DNA of 64,000 bases. It comes from Halobacterium rubrum. GTDB lineage: Archaea > Halobacteriota > Halobacteria > Halobacteriales > Halobacteriaceae. Below, one piece after another: positions 50,977 through 59,018 of the stretch. The DNA is taken from the NCBI RefSeq assembly GCF_021729015.1, contig NZ_JAJQQZ010000003.1, positions 186,001 to 250,000 on the forward strand. The letters are read 5' to 3'. Numbering within the stretch: position 1 is the first letter of the stretch; each line of letters begins with the position of its first letter. A program made the position numbers and the translations under genes. The notes under the pieces were generated by a model. That model was not told where the DNA came from. It did not search any database and was given only the letters and a program-made list of their open reading frames with translations.

Positions 50977-52592
50977 GCGGCCAAACGGTGGTCGTCGACG
51001 GGGAGTCACTGTCCCCGGAGGACGTCGAAGCGGTCGCGCGGCACGGCGCGCCCGTCGCCATCGCCGACGACGCCCGCGAGGCGGTTCGGGCGTCCCGCGA
51101 GCGCGTCGAGGACGTCCTCGACAGCGACGAGGCCGTCTACGGCGTGAACACTGGCTTCGGGTCGCTGGTCGACACCCGCATCGACGCCGACGACCTCGAA
51201 GCGCTCCAGACGAACCTCCTGCGCAGCCACGCCGCCGGCGCCGGCGACGAACTCGGCGAGGAGGCCGTTCGCGCGCTCCTCCTGACGCGACTGAACGCGC
51301 TCGCGAAGGGGTACTCCGGCATCCGAGAGCGCGTGCTCGACCTGCTCGCGGACATGCTCAACGGGTCGGTTCACCCGGTGGTGCCGTCGCGCGGGAGCCT
51401 CGGCGCCAGCGGCGACCTCGCCCCGCTGGCGCACCTCTCGCTCGTGTTGATCGGCGAAGGTGCCGCCCGCGTGTCGCCACGCGACACGGACCGAGCGAGC
51501 GGGGAACCGCAAGCCGACGGCGACCGCCTGCCCGGCGACGAGGCGCTGGCGGCAGGCGGGCTGGAGCCGGTGACGCTGCGCGCGAAGGAGGGACTGGCGC
51601 TCATCAACGGGACCCAGTTGACCTCGGGGCTGGCGGCGCTCGCACTCGTCGACGCCGAGCGCGTGCTGCGAGCGGCGGACGCCGCCGGCGCGCTCACGAC
51701 GGAGGTGACGATGTCGACGACGGCGAACTGCGACCCCGCCATCCACGAGGTCCGGCCACACGACGGGCAGGCTGCGAGCGCGCGCAACGTCAAACGCCTC
51801 ACCGCCGACAGCGAGGTCGTGGAGAGCCACCGGAACTGCGACCGCGTGCAGGACGCGTACTCGATTCGCTGCCTCCCCCAGGTCCACGGCGCCGTCCGCG
51901 ACGCCCTCGCCCACCTCCGGGACGCCGTCGAGACCGAGCTCAACAGCGCGACCGACAACCCCCTCGTGTTCGACGGCGACCGCGTGAACTCGCGGGCCAG
52001 CGGCACCGAGCGTGCCGCCGTCGTCTCCGGCGGGAACTTCCACGGCGAACCGCTGGCGCTCCGGCTGGACTACGCCGCGAGCGCGCTCGCCGAACTCGCC
52101 GCCGTCAGCGAGCGCCGCATCGACCGCCTGCTCAATCCCGAGACCCAGGAGACCCACCTGGTCCCGTTCCTCTCCCCGGAGAGCGGCCTGCACTCGGGGC
52201 TGATGATTCCCCAGTACACGGCGGCCTCGCTCGTCAACGACCTCCGGTCGCTCGGCCAGCCGGCAGTCGACAACACGCCTGTCTCCGGCAATCAGGAGGA
52301 CCACGTCAGCATGAGCGGCGGGTCGGCGTACAACATCCGTGAGGCCGCCGAGAAGGCTGCCACCGTCGTCGGCGTCGAACTACTCTGCGCCGCGCAGGCC
52401 CGCGAGTTCGTCGACGACGGCCTCGCGCTCGGCACGGGCACGGCGGCCGTCTACGACCTCGTGCGGGAGGTCTCGGACCCCGTGACCGTCGACCGCTCGC
52501 TGTCGGGCGAGATGGAGACGCTCGCCGACCTGATTCGGGAGGGGATGGTGGACGAGTCAGTGGAACGCGCGCTCGGCGAGAGCTTGGAGTAG
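50973..52592 (+). CDS. hutH: Histidine ammonia-lyase
   Basis: This 539-residue lyase removes ammonia from histidine to give urocanate, the first step of the pathway. The MIO cofactor forms from Ala-Ser-Gly in SLGASGDLAPLAHL. YGVNTGFGSLVDTRI, QDAYSIRCLPQVHGA, NSATDNPLVF and GGNFHGEPLAL are standard active-site regions. The start GTG 50973 overlaps the hutI stop by four bases. An insertion after the MIO region rich in Arg, Asp and Glu (RDTDRASGEPQADGDRLPGD) is typical of halophilic adaptation. It is the last gene of the operon. Confidence 0.96.
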   Translation: MSGQTVVVDGESLSPEDVEAVARHGAPVAIADDAREAVRASRERVEDVLDSDEAVYGVNTGFGSLVDTRIDADDLEALQTNLLRSHAAGAGDELGEEAVRALLLTRLNALAKGYSGIRERVLDLLADMLNGSVHPVVPSRGSLGASGDLAPLAHLSLVLIGEGAARVSPRDTDRASGEPQADGDRLPGDEALAAGGLEPVTLRAKEGLALINGTQLTSGLAALALVDAERVLRAADAAGALTTEVTMSTTANCDPAIHEVRPHDGQAASARNVKRLTADSEVVESHRNCDRVQDAYSIRCLPQVHGAVRDALAHLRDAVETELNSATDNPLVFDGDRVNSRASGTERAAVVSGGNFHGEPLALRLDYAASALAELAAVSERRIDRLLNPETQETHLVPFLSPESGLHSGLMIPQYTAASLVNDLRSLGQPAVDNTPVSGNQEDHVSMSGGSAYNIREAAEKAATVVGVELLCAAQAREFVDDGLALGTGTAAVYDLVREVSDPVTVDRSLSGEMETLADLIREGMVDESVERALGESLE

Positions 52593-52645
52593 GCTGACTA
52601 CCGGCTCTCGGTGTTTATTTCCCCACTGGCCGAGTGAGCGGAAGC

Positions 52646-53230
52646 ATGAGTGTGCAGCGGCGAGTCCAGCTCGGCGCGATTGTAGCGACGTTGGTCGCCG
52701 TAGCGGGTACCCTCTTGGCCGCGGCGAGTGACTCGCTGGACTCGGTCGTCCTCCTCATCTTCCTGGGGTGCGCCGTCCTCGCTACCAGTGTCTACTGGGT
52801 CGCGTCCCGCTACCCGAGCTTCGTCGAGTTGACGCCCGACGTGGACCCGGGCAGTGACCGGATGCTCGCTGGCGGACTCTTCGGGCTTCTGGGCTTCTGT
52901 TTTCCGGCACTCGCCCTCGCGTACGTCTGGGTGGCCACCGGCTGGGTGAGCGACGCCGCGCTGACCGTCGTCCCACCGGGGCTCTCGACCGCAATCGCCG
53001 CTGTGCTCCCCGGCGTCTTCCTCGGTTTTGTCGTGCCCGTGCTGGCCGAACGCGAGGTGCTGTTCCACTGGTTCGACCAGTCGTACCGGAAGCGATTCGT
53101 CGGTAAATCCCTGCGGAGCGTCGTGTTCCTATCTCTGTTGGTCGTGCTCCCCACTGCAGTCGTCGGATTCGTCGGAACGTACGCCGGCAGTCGACTCGTC
53201 CTCCTGGCGTGGTGGCGTGCGAACGGCTGA
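52646..53230 (+). CDS. Multi-pass membrane protein of unknown function
   Basis: This 194-residue protein has about five helices: 12-30, 35-52, 75-95, 117-135 and 155-180. The central VLAEREVLFHWFDQSYRKRFVGKSLR is a basic cytoplasmic loop. There is no family that I can name. The start at ATG 52646 gives the best signal-anchor. It lies 53 bases after hutH on the same strand; an AT-rich tttatttcccc just upstream suggests its own promoter. Confidence 0.72.
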   Translation: MSVQRRVQLGAIVATLVAVAGTLLAAASDSLDSVVLLIFLGCAVLATSVYWVASRYPSFVELTPDVDPGSDRMLAGGLFGLLGFCFPALALAYVWVATGWVSDAALTVVPPGLSTAIAAVLPGVFLGFVVPVLAEREVLFHWFDQSYRKRFVGKSLRSVVFLSLLVVLPTAVVGFVGTYAGSRLVLLAWWRANG

Positions 53231-53257
53231 CTGCCCCGGTCGCCAATCGGGATTCGC

Positions 53258-54019
53258 TCAGAACTCCGGCTCTCTCCCTTCGAGGAACGCCGCAACGCCC
53301 TCCTCGTGTTCGTCGGTGTCGTAGGCCTGACTCTGCAGCAGATTCTCGTGGTCGAGGGCGTCGCCCCACTCCCTGCCGAGGTTGTCGTGGAGCGCCTGGC
53401 GGATGATACCGATAGTTTCGGTGGGTCGCGCTCGCAGCGTGTCGAGCAGGCGCTCGATGGTCTCGTCCAGTTCGTCCTCGGGGACGGCCTCGTTCACGAG
53501 CCCGAGTTCGGCGGCCGCCTCGGCGTCGACGAACTCGGCGGTGAACGCCAGCCGTTTCGCCGCGCGCAGGCCGACGAGCTTCGGGAGGAGGTAGCTGCCG
53601 CCGGTGTCGGGAATCAGGCCGACTCGCACGAACGCGCAGGAGAACCGGGCGTTCGGCGTGGCGTACGCGAAGTCCGAGAGCGCGACGACGGCGAGCCCGG
53701 CGCCGACAGCGTCGCCGTCCACCTTCGCGACGATGGGGACGCGGCTCTCCATCGCCGCCTCCGCGAGCCGGCCGAAGGCGTCCTCGACGGTCTCGTAGTA
53801 CTCGCGGACGGTGCCGTCGCGCTCCGCCATCGTCTGCACGTCGCCGCCCGCGGAGAAAGCCGGCCCTTCGCCGGCGAGCACGACGGCGTCGTGGGTGTCG
53901 GGGTCGACGGCTTCCAGTTTGGCGGCGAGCTCGGCCGCCACCTCGGTCGTGAACGCGTTCATGACGTCCGGCCGGTCGAACGTGACTCGGCGGACGCCGT
54001 CGGTCGTCTCGGTGTGCAC
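53258..54019 (-). CDS. Enoyl-CoA hydratase/isomerase (crotonase family; possible PaaG)
   Basis: This 253-residue crotonase-fold protein has FDRPDVMNAFTTEVAAEL, GPAFSAGGDVQTMAER (oxyanion hole), KVDGDAVGAGLAVVALSDFAYA, and GLIPDTGGSYLLPKLVGL with the Asp-Thr-Gly pattern. The second catalytic Glu of true hydratases is replaced by Asp-type residues, as in isomerases. Together with the nearby paa operon it is a candidate for the ring-epoxide isomerase PaaG, but this is not proven by motifs. It is the gene nearest to paa with a fatty acid or ring role, although separated by the monooxygenase and the regulator. Confidence 0.85.
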   Translation of the reverse strand: MHTETTDGVRRVTFDRPDVMNAFTTEVAAELAAKLEAVDPDTHDAVVLAGEGPAFSAGGDVQTMAERDGTVREYYETVEDAFGRLAEAAMESRVPIVAKVDGDAVGAGLAVVALSDFAYATPNARFSCAFVRVGLIPDTGGSYLLPKLVGLRAAKRLAFTAEFVDAEAAAELGLVNEAVPEDELDETIERLLDTLRARPTETIGIIRQALHDNLGREWGDALDHENLLQSQAYDTDEHEEGVAAFLEGREPEF

Positions 54020-54125
54020 GTCCGGCGGTTACGCGGGCAGCGTGATAACTACCGACCCCGCCGGCACTTAAACTGCCGTTCCTGTGGCGCGGTCGAGTCT
54101 TCTCCCTGTGGTCCCTTCCTCCAGT

Positions 54126-55310
54126 ATGAACAGCCACGACGCGGAGACGGCCCGCGAGCGCGACGTGGTGGTCGTCGGCGGCGGCATCTGCGGACTCACG
54201 ACGGCGCTCGCCCTCGAACAGTTCGGCGCCACGCCGACCGTCTACGAGGCCGCCAGCGAGTACCGGCCCGTCGGCGCCGGCATCCTGCTGCAGACCAACG
54301 CCCTGCTCGTGTTCGACCGACTCGGCGTGGCCGACCGCGTCCGCGCGGCCGGCGTACCGCTCGACCGCGTCTCGATTCGCTCGCCGAACGGGCGACCGCT
54401 CGTCGGCTTCGACCTCGACGACGTGGAACGCAGCGAGTTCGAGTACGGCGCCGTGGCGATACACCGCGCGGCGCTCCAGCGCGTGCTCCTGGACGCCCTC
54501 GACGCCGATGTCCAGACGGGCAAAGCCTGCGTTCGGGTCACCGACCCCGAGCAGCCGACCGTCGCGTTCGCGGACGGCACTCGGGTCTGTCCCGATGTCG
54601 TGGTCGGTGCCGACGGCATCGACTCCGCGGTCCGCGACACCGTCGCGCCGGACGCCGAGACGCGAACGCTCCCGGCAGCCGTCTACCGGACGGTCGCTGA
54701 CGTCTCGCTGCCCGCCGACCACGCTACCCGTGGCAGTGAGGTCTGGAGCCACGGCGCCTACACCGGCGGGGCACCGGTCGACGACGACCGGTTCTACTGG
54801 TTCGGGGTGCTGCCCGAGCGCGTCGCGCCCTCGCAGGGCGCCGAGGCGACGCTGCGCGCGCTCCGGGCCTCCTTCACCGACGCTCCGGAGCCGATTCCGC
54901 GCGTGCTCGACGCAGCCGACCCCGGAGACGTGTTCGCTACCGACCTCCGCGACCTGCCGTCGCTGCCTCGCTGGCACCGCGGCCGCGTCGCGCTCGCCGG
55001 AGACGCGGCCCACGCGATGCTCCCGTTCGCCGGACAGGGCGCCGCACAGGCCGTGGAGGACGCGGTGTCGCTGGCGCACGGACTCGCGACGGGCGACGAC
55101 CACCGGGAGGCCTTCGAGGCCTACGTCGACGAGCGCCAGTCACGGGCTGACGCGGTGCGGGCGGAGTCCCGCGCACTCGGCCGGCTCGGCACGACTCAGT
55201 CGGGCGTGGTGTCGACCGCTCGGAACGCGGCGGCGCGACTGTTGCCCGGCCGTGTCGTCCGTCGGTTCCGGCGGGAGCGGGCGGCCGGAACGTCGCTCCC
55301 GCCGATGTGA
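54126..55310 (+). CDS. FAD-dependent monooxygenase (PHBH/UbiH family)
   Basis: This 394-residue class A flavoprotein monooxygenase has RDVVVVGGGICGLTTALAL for FAD, VYEAASEYRPVGAGILLQ, and VVVGADGIDSAVRDTV (the DG motif). RVALAGDAAHAMLPFAGQGAAQAVEDA gives the GD motif with the bound flavin. Such enzymes hydroxylate aromatic rings, quinones or terpenoids with NAD(P)H and oxygen. The ATG at 54126 is placed ten or so residues before the FAD motif, as usual. It is divergent to the crotonase gene at 53258 and upstream of the paa region, so an aromatic substrate is a fair inference. Confidence 0.88.
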   Translation: MNSHDAETARERDVVVVGGGICGLTTALALEQFGATPTVYEAASEYRPVGAGILLQTNALLVFDRLGVADRVRAAGVPLDRVSIRSPNGRPLVGFDLDDVERSEFEYGAVAIHRAALQRVLLDALDADVQTGKACVRVTDPEQPTVAFADGTRVCPDVVVGADGIDSAVRDTVAPDAETRTLPAAVYRTVADVSLPADHATRGSEVWSHGAYTGGAPVDDDRFYWFGVLPERVAPSQGAEATLRALRASFTDAPEPIPRVLDAADPGDVFATDLRDLPSLPRWHRGRVALAGDAAHAMLPFAGQGAAQAVEDAVSLAHGLATGDDHREAFEAYVDERQSRADAVRAESRALGRLGTTQSGVVSTARNAAARLLPGRVVRRFRRERAAGTSLPPM

Positions 55311-55505
55311 CCGACAGGCCTGTCAGGGTGCAGACCGCACTCGTTCACTCCCGCGGCTGTCTCCGTTCACGATTCCCGAGGCGGGCGGCAGTTTCCCTGC
55401 CGCGCCCGTCCGCGTCTCCTACCACTTCCCCGAGGCGGGGTCTCTCGTCTCCGGTGGCGCCCTGCGCTTCCCTGACGGCCTCGACGACTGCCTTGGGGGC
55501 GCCTC
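55311..55505. other. Convergent intergenic region with imperfect hairpin
   Basis: These 195 bases lie between the monooxygenase stop (plus) and the HTH-10 regulator stop (minus). GGGCGGCAG (55383-55391) pairs with CTGCCGCGCCC (55396-55406), with a two-base bulge, as a possible end signal. No gene with a convincing start is seen. Confidence 0.4.
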
Positions 55506-56141
55506 CTACAGCGCCCCGCCGAGCAGCCGGTCGAGCCCGCGCCGGAGGCGTTCGAGGAACGCGGACTTCGAGACGCCGAGGGCGGCGGCGACGTCGGCGG
55601 CGTCGGCGTCCCGGGGCACGGCGAAGTACCCGAGTTCGTGGGCGGTGCGGAGCGCGTCGGCCTGCGCGGGGGTGACGCCCCAGCGTTCGGCGACGGCGGC
55701 GTCGTCGCGCTCGCCGATGGGGTAGGTGCGTTCGAGCGTGACGCCGACGGCGTCGCCGGCGGCCGACAGCACTTCGTGCAACACGTCGCGGCCGACCACG
55801 GCGCCCGTGACTCGGGCGCTGCCGTCCCGGTAGTGGAGGCCGTCGACGAGCAAGCCGGCGTTCGAGAGTTCGTGTACCACGCAGGGGTGCTTGGAGAGAC
55901 AGCGGTACGTGTACCGGCCGTCGTCGCGAGCGAGGTGGAGGTAGCGCACGCGGTCGTCGGTGTCGAGGGCGGCCGCGAGCGCGTCGCCGTTCGACGACGA
56001 GAACTGGAGGAGTGCGTTGCCGTCCGCGCGCAACTGCGGCGGTCGGGCGTCGACGGTGGCGCCGGTCGCTCGCGTCGCGTCTGCCAGCGGGCAGTCGTCG
56101 CCGTCGAGGTCGAACTCGACGAACAGGCACTCCCCGATCAC
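55506..56141 (-). CDS. HTH-10 regulator divergent from paaABCD
   Basis: This 211-residue regulator has a sensor-like N-terminal region (about 1-140, VIGECLFVEFDLDGDDCPLADATR and YTYRCLSKHPCVVHELS with several cysteines) and a C-terminal HTH-10 domain (WGVTPAQADALRTAHELGYFAVPRDADAADVAAALGVSKSAFLERL). The GTG at 56141 is chosen because TTGATAAGC about 25-33 bases upstream reads as a TATA box; a GTG at 56192 would include the promoter. It is divergent to paaA with 83 bases between starts. Control of the phenylacetate operon is inferred from this arrangement. Confidence 0.82.
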   Translation of the reverse strand: MIGECLFVEFDLDGDDCPLADATRATGATVDARPPQLRADGNALLQFSSSNGDALAAALDTDDRVRYLHLARDDGRYTYRCLSKHPCVVHELSNAGLLVDGLHYRDGSARVTGAVVGRDVLHEVLSAAGDAVGVTLERTYPIGERDDAAVAERWGVTPAQADALRTAHELGYFAVPRDADAADVAAALGVSKSAFLERLRRGLDRLLGGAL

Positions 56142-56224
56142 GTGAACACGTTCGGCGCCGTTGCTTATCAACCCCGTGTATGTGCGGGTCAACGACTACC
56201 CACGCGTGTCCCTCACAAACGTAC

Positions 56225-57172
56225 ATGAATATCGAGGCGGTCAAGGAGCGCGCCGGTCCCCGGGAGTTCAGTCCCGCCGACGACCTCCCGAGAGAGTACC
56301 GTGAGGCCGCGACACGCATGATCCAGTTCCACGCGAACAGCGAGGTGATGGGCGGCTACCTCGACAAGGAGTTCACGCGGATGGCGCCCAGTCTGGACCG
56401 GAAGCTGGCGTGCACGGCGAAGTGCCAGGACGAGATCGGGCACGCCCAGTTGCTGTACCGGGCCGCCGAGAGTCTCGGCGTGAAGACGCGAGAACAGATG
56501 CTGGACGAACTCCAGGCCGGCGAGGGGAAGTTCCTGAACTGCTTCCACTACCCCGTCGACTCGTGGTACGAGGCGCCGATGATCGACTTCTTCGTCGACG
56601 GCGGGGCGATGCGCCGGCAGGCCACGCTGAAGAACACGTCTTGGGAGCCGTACGCCCACGCGATGGACAAGGTCTGCTTCGAGGAGGGGTTCCACGTCAA
56701 ACACGGCGAGGACATCCTCCGGGAGCTGATGCGGTCCTCGAAGGCCAACCAGGAGCGCACGCAGGCGGCCTTCGACGAGTGGTGGCCGCGCATCCTCCAG
56801 TTCTTCGGGCCGACCAACGACGAGTCCCACCACGACGACTTCGCCCAGCAGGTCGGCCTGAAGACCGTCTCCAACGACGAACTCCGGAACTCCTTCCTGA
56901 ACATGTACGTCCCGAAGGCCGAGAAGTACGGCCTCGAGATTCCGGAGTACCCCCGCATCTTCGAGCGCGACGACGGCACCATGGCAGTCCGAGAGGAGGA
57001 CCTCGACTGGGACGAGTTCTGGACCATCGCGAAAAACGACTACCCCGGCAGCGAGGTCCAGATCGGGAGCCGCCGGGACCGCCAGGAGGCGGTCGCGTGG
57101 GTCCGCGAGTCGATGGACGACTGGGAGGCCAGTGCCGGCGACGACGGCCGGACGCCAGCGGGGGCGGACTGA
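56225..57172 (+). CDS. paaA: Phenylacetyl-CoA epoxidase catalytic subunit A
   Basis: This 315-residue diiron oxygenase subunit epoxidises phenylacetyl-CoA. Ferritin-like ligands are visible as Glu40 (NSEVMG), Glu70 and His73 (DEIGH), Asp125 (VDGG), and Glu154 and His157 (EEGFH), the full set known for PaaA. QFFGPTNDESHHDDFAQQVGLK is the conserved late part. The ATG at 56225 gives the usual N-terminus. It heads the paaABCD operon, and paaB starts two bases after its stop. No paaE reductase gene follows. Confidence 0.95.
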   Translation: MNIEAVKERAGPREFSPADDLPREYREAATRMIQFHANSEVMGGYLDKEFTRMAPSLDRKLACTAKCQDEIGHAQLLYRAAESLGVKTREQMLDELQAGEGKFLNCFHYPVDSWYEAPMIDFFVDGGAMRRQATLKNTSWEPYAHAMDKVCFEEGFHVKHGEDILRELMRSSKANQERTQAAFDEWWPRILQFFGPTNDESHHDDFAQQVGLKTVSNDELRNSFLNMYVPKAEKYGLEIPEYPRIFERDDGTMAVREEDLDWDEFWTIAKNDYPGSEVQIGSRRDRQEAVAWVRESMDDWEASAGDDGRTPAGAD

Positions 57173-57174
57173 CC

Positions 57175-57495
57175 ATGATCTGGGAGGTCTTCCGCCAGGA
57201 GGAGCCCGGCGACCGACACACGCACTGCGGGAACGTCCACGCACCGGACCGGGAGATGGCGACGCTGTTCGCGCAGGTCCAGCACGGCCGCCGGATGCAG
57301 ACGAACTCGCTGTGGGTCGCGCCGAAAGACGAGATCGGCGAGGTGGACGCCGACGAGACCGAGTTCGGCGGGACGACGGACAAGTCCTACCGGTGGGCCA
57401 TCACGTACAACAACATCGACGCGAGCTTCGCCGAGGAGGTCGCCGAGAGCGAGGCCGACCAGGAGGAACACGCCGAGAAGCGGGGTGGGACGTGA
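57175..57495 (+). CDS. paaB: Phenylacetyl-CoA epoxidase subunit B
   Basis: This 106-residue structural subunit has the PaaB signature IWEVFRQEEPGDRHTHCGNVHAPDREMA and QNHGRR-like QHGRRMQTNSLWVAP, with an acidic C-terminus (ESEADQEEHAEKRGG). In known complexes PaaB bridges the PaaAC pairs. It begins three bases after the paaA stop region and ends three bases before paaC, consistent with one operon. Confidence 0.93.
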   Translation: MIWEVFRQEEPGDRHTHCGNVHAPDREMATLFAQVQHGRRMQTNSLWVAPKDEIGEVDADETEFGGTTDKSYRWAITYNNIDASFAEEVAESEADQEEHAEKRGGT

Positions 57496-57497
57496 CC

Positions 57498-58280
57498 ATG
57501 GAGCCCGCCGAGGCCGAGCTGTTCCGGCTGGCCGACGACGAACTCGTGCTCGCCGAGCGGTACACCGAGTGGCAGATTTTCGCGCCGACGCCGGAGTCCG
57601 ACCTCGCGCTGGCGAACATCGCACAGGACGAGTTCGGACACGCGCGGCTCTGGTACGACCTGCTGGAGGACGAGTTCGGCTACGACGAGGCCGACCTGGT
57701 CTGGGAGCGCGACCCCGACGACTTCGTCCACAGCACGCTCGTCGAACTCGAGACGCCGGAGGGCGACTGGGCGGACACCGTGGTCCGGGGGTACCTCTAC
57801 GACGTGGCCGAGCGGCTGCGCCTCGAGGCACTCGAGGACTCGTCGTACGCCGCCATCGCCGACCGCGTGGCGAAGGTGCAGGGCGAAGAGGAGTACCACC
57901 GCGAGCACGCGCAGTCGTGGCTCGACCGCCTGACCGCCAGCGACGAGTCCCGGGAGCGCGTGCAGGCCGCCGTCGACCGGCTGTTCCCGCACGCGCTGAC
58001 GCTGTTCGTGCCGACTGAGCACGAACACGACATTGTCGAGGCCGGCGTCCGCACGCGCTCGCTGGCCGAGCTCCGGGAGGACTGGCTGGACGAGGTCGTC
58101 CCCGCCCTCGAGTCACTCGACGTCGAGGTTCCCGAACCCGGAGCCGTCGTGCGGCCCGAACCCCTGGGGCGGGACGGCAGCCACACCGACGACTGGTTCG
58201 CCCTCCACGAGGAGTTCACCGCGACCTACCACGAGCTCGGGTTCGACGAGCCAGCCGAGCTCCGGGGTGAGAACGCGTGA
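57498..58280 (+). CDS. paaC: Phenylacetyl-CoA epoxidase subunit C, with intact-looking diiron ligands
   Basis: This 260-residue ferritin-like partner of PaaA is regarded as a structural subunit in Escherichia coli, where metal ligands are lost. Here all ligand positions look filled: Glu20 (LAER), Glu45 and His48 (DEFGH), Asp102 (LYDVAE), and Glu131 and His134 (EEYH). The E. coli protein has Gln, Leu/Gln, Asp and Ala/His at those places, as I recall its sequence. A second diiron site is therefore possible. It is cotranscribed with paaA, paaB and paaD, and the stop overlaps the paaD start. Confidence 0.93.
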   Translation: MEPAEAELFRLADDELVLAERYTEWQIFAPTPESDLALANIAQDEFGHARLWYDLLEDEFGYDEADLVWERDPDDFVHSTLVELETPEGDWADTVVRGYLYDVAERLRLEALEDSSYAAIADRVAKVQGEEEYHREHAQSWLDRLTASDESRERVQAAVDRLFPHALTLFVPTEHEHDIVEAGVRTRSLAELREDWLDEVVPALESLDVEVPEPGAVVRPEPLGRDGSHTDDWFALHEEFTATYHELGFDEPAELRGENA

Positions 58281-58669
58281 GCTCGGACGCCTGTTCGTAC
58301 ACGGACTACGAGGACGGCGAGGTGCCGGAGGGCTTCCCCCGCACTGGCGAGGGGGCGACCGGCGCCGAGGCCGAGGTCTGGGACGCGCTCTGCGAGGTCG
58401 AGGACCCCGAGATGCCGGTGTCCATCGTGGACCTCGGGCTGGTCTACGACGTGACGGTCGCCGGCGACGAGGCCGAGGTGGAGATGACCCTGACGTACAC
58501 GGGCTGCCCGGCGAAGGACATGCTGCAGAACGACGTTCGGTGTGCCGCCCTGACGGCGTCGGGCGTGCGGGACGCGTCTGTGTCGATTCAGTACTCGCCG
58601 CCGTGGTCCGTCGAGATGGTGACCGAGGACGGCAGAGAACAACTGCGGGAGTTCGGGCTGAGCGTATGA
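58277..58669 (+). CDS. paaD: PaaD, MIP18/DUF59 domain only
   Basis: This 130-residue protein belongs to the MIP18 (DUF59/SufT-like) family needed to mature the phenylacetate epoxidase. VWDALCEVEDPEMPVSIVDLGLVYDVTV and LTYTGCPAKDMLQNDV carry the family Cys and Asp-Pro-Glu motif. Bacterial PaaD usually has a further zinc-ribbon domain at the C-terminus; here that ribbon is encoded by the next overlapping gene. The start GTG 58277 overlaps the paaC stop by four bases. Confidence 0.92.
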   Translation: MSSDACSYTDYEDGEVPEGFPRTGEGATGAEAEVWDALCEVEDPEMPVSIVDLGLVYDVTVAGDEAEVEMTLTYTGCPAKDMLQNDVRCAALTASGVRDASVSIQYSPPWSVEMVTEDGREQLREFGLSV

Positions 58670-58836
58670 GGGGGGTCGACCCGAGCACGTCGACGTCCGG
58701 CGACGGCGAGGAACCGGCCGAGTGTCCCTACTGCGGGTCGACGAACACGCAGCGAGAGCACCCGAAGGGACCGGGGCTCTGTCGGTCGATGCACTTCTGT
58801 GTCGCCTGCGAGCAGCCGTTCGAGCAGTTCGGGTAG
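58666..58836 (+). CDS. Detached PaaD-type zinc ribbon (56 aa)
   Basis: This 56-residue protein has AECPYCGSTNTQREHPKGPGLCRSMHFCVACEQPFEQF, whose four-cysteine spacing and the CxxCxxPF end match the C-terminal ribbon of bacterial PaaD. The ATG at 58666 overlaps the paaD stop (ATGA), so the ribbon is probably translated immediately after PaaD and binds back to it. It is too short for ordinary annotation cut-offs. The split could be ancestral in archaea rather than a break in this genome. Confidence 0.82.
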   Translation: MRGVDPSTSTSGDGEEPAECPYCGSTNTQREHPKGPGLCRSMHFCVACEQPFEQFG

Positions 58837-59018
58837 GGCTGCCCGGCCCGACGACCCTCGAGCGACACACCTTACCAGTAAGGGAGAAGATTGAGGTACT
58901 GGGATGTATTACCGGAGAATGTTCACCGGCCGATACGCAGTTCCGGTGGACGTGCCTCTGACATCGGGCGGCCGCTGCCCACGGCCGCTCACTTCTCGAC
59001 TTCCCAGCGACGCGACTG
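58837..59018. other. Convergent intergenic region with CCTTAC/GTAAGG dyad
   Basis: These 182 bases lie between the end of the paa operon and the stop of the EthD-like gene. CCTTAC-CA-GTAAGG at 58870-58883 is an inverted repeat of six-base arms; followed by no T-run, it may be an end signal or a binding site. No gene is supported here. Confidence 0.4.

Noticed and set aside
55345-56319. Long minus-strand frame through the paa intergenic regions
   Set aside because: It overlaps the HTH-10 regulator in another frame, has no family motif and crosses the divergent promoter.
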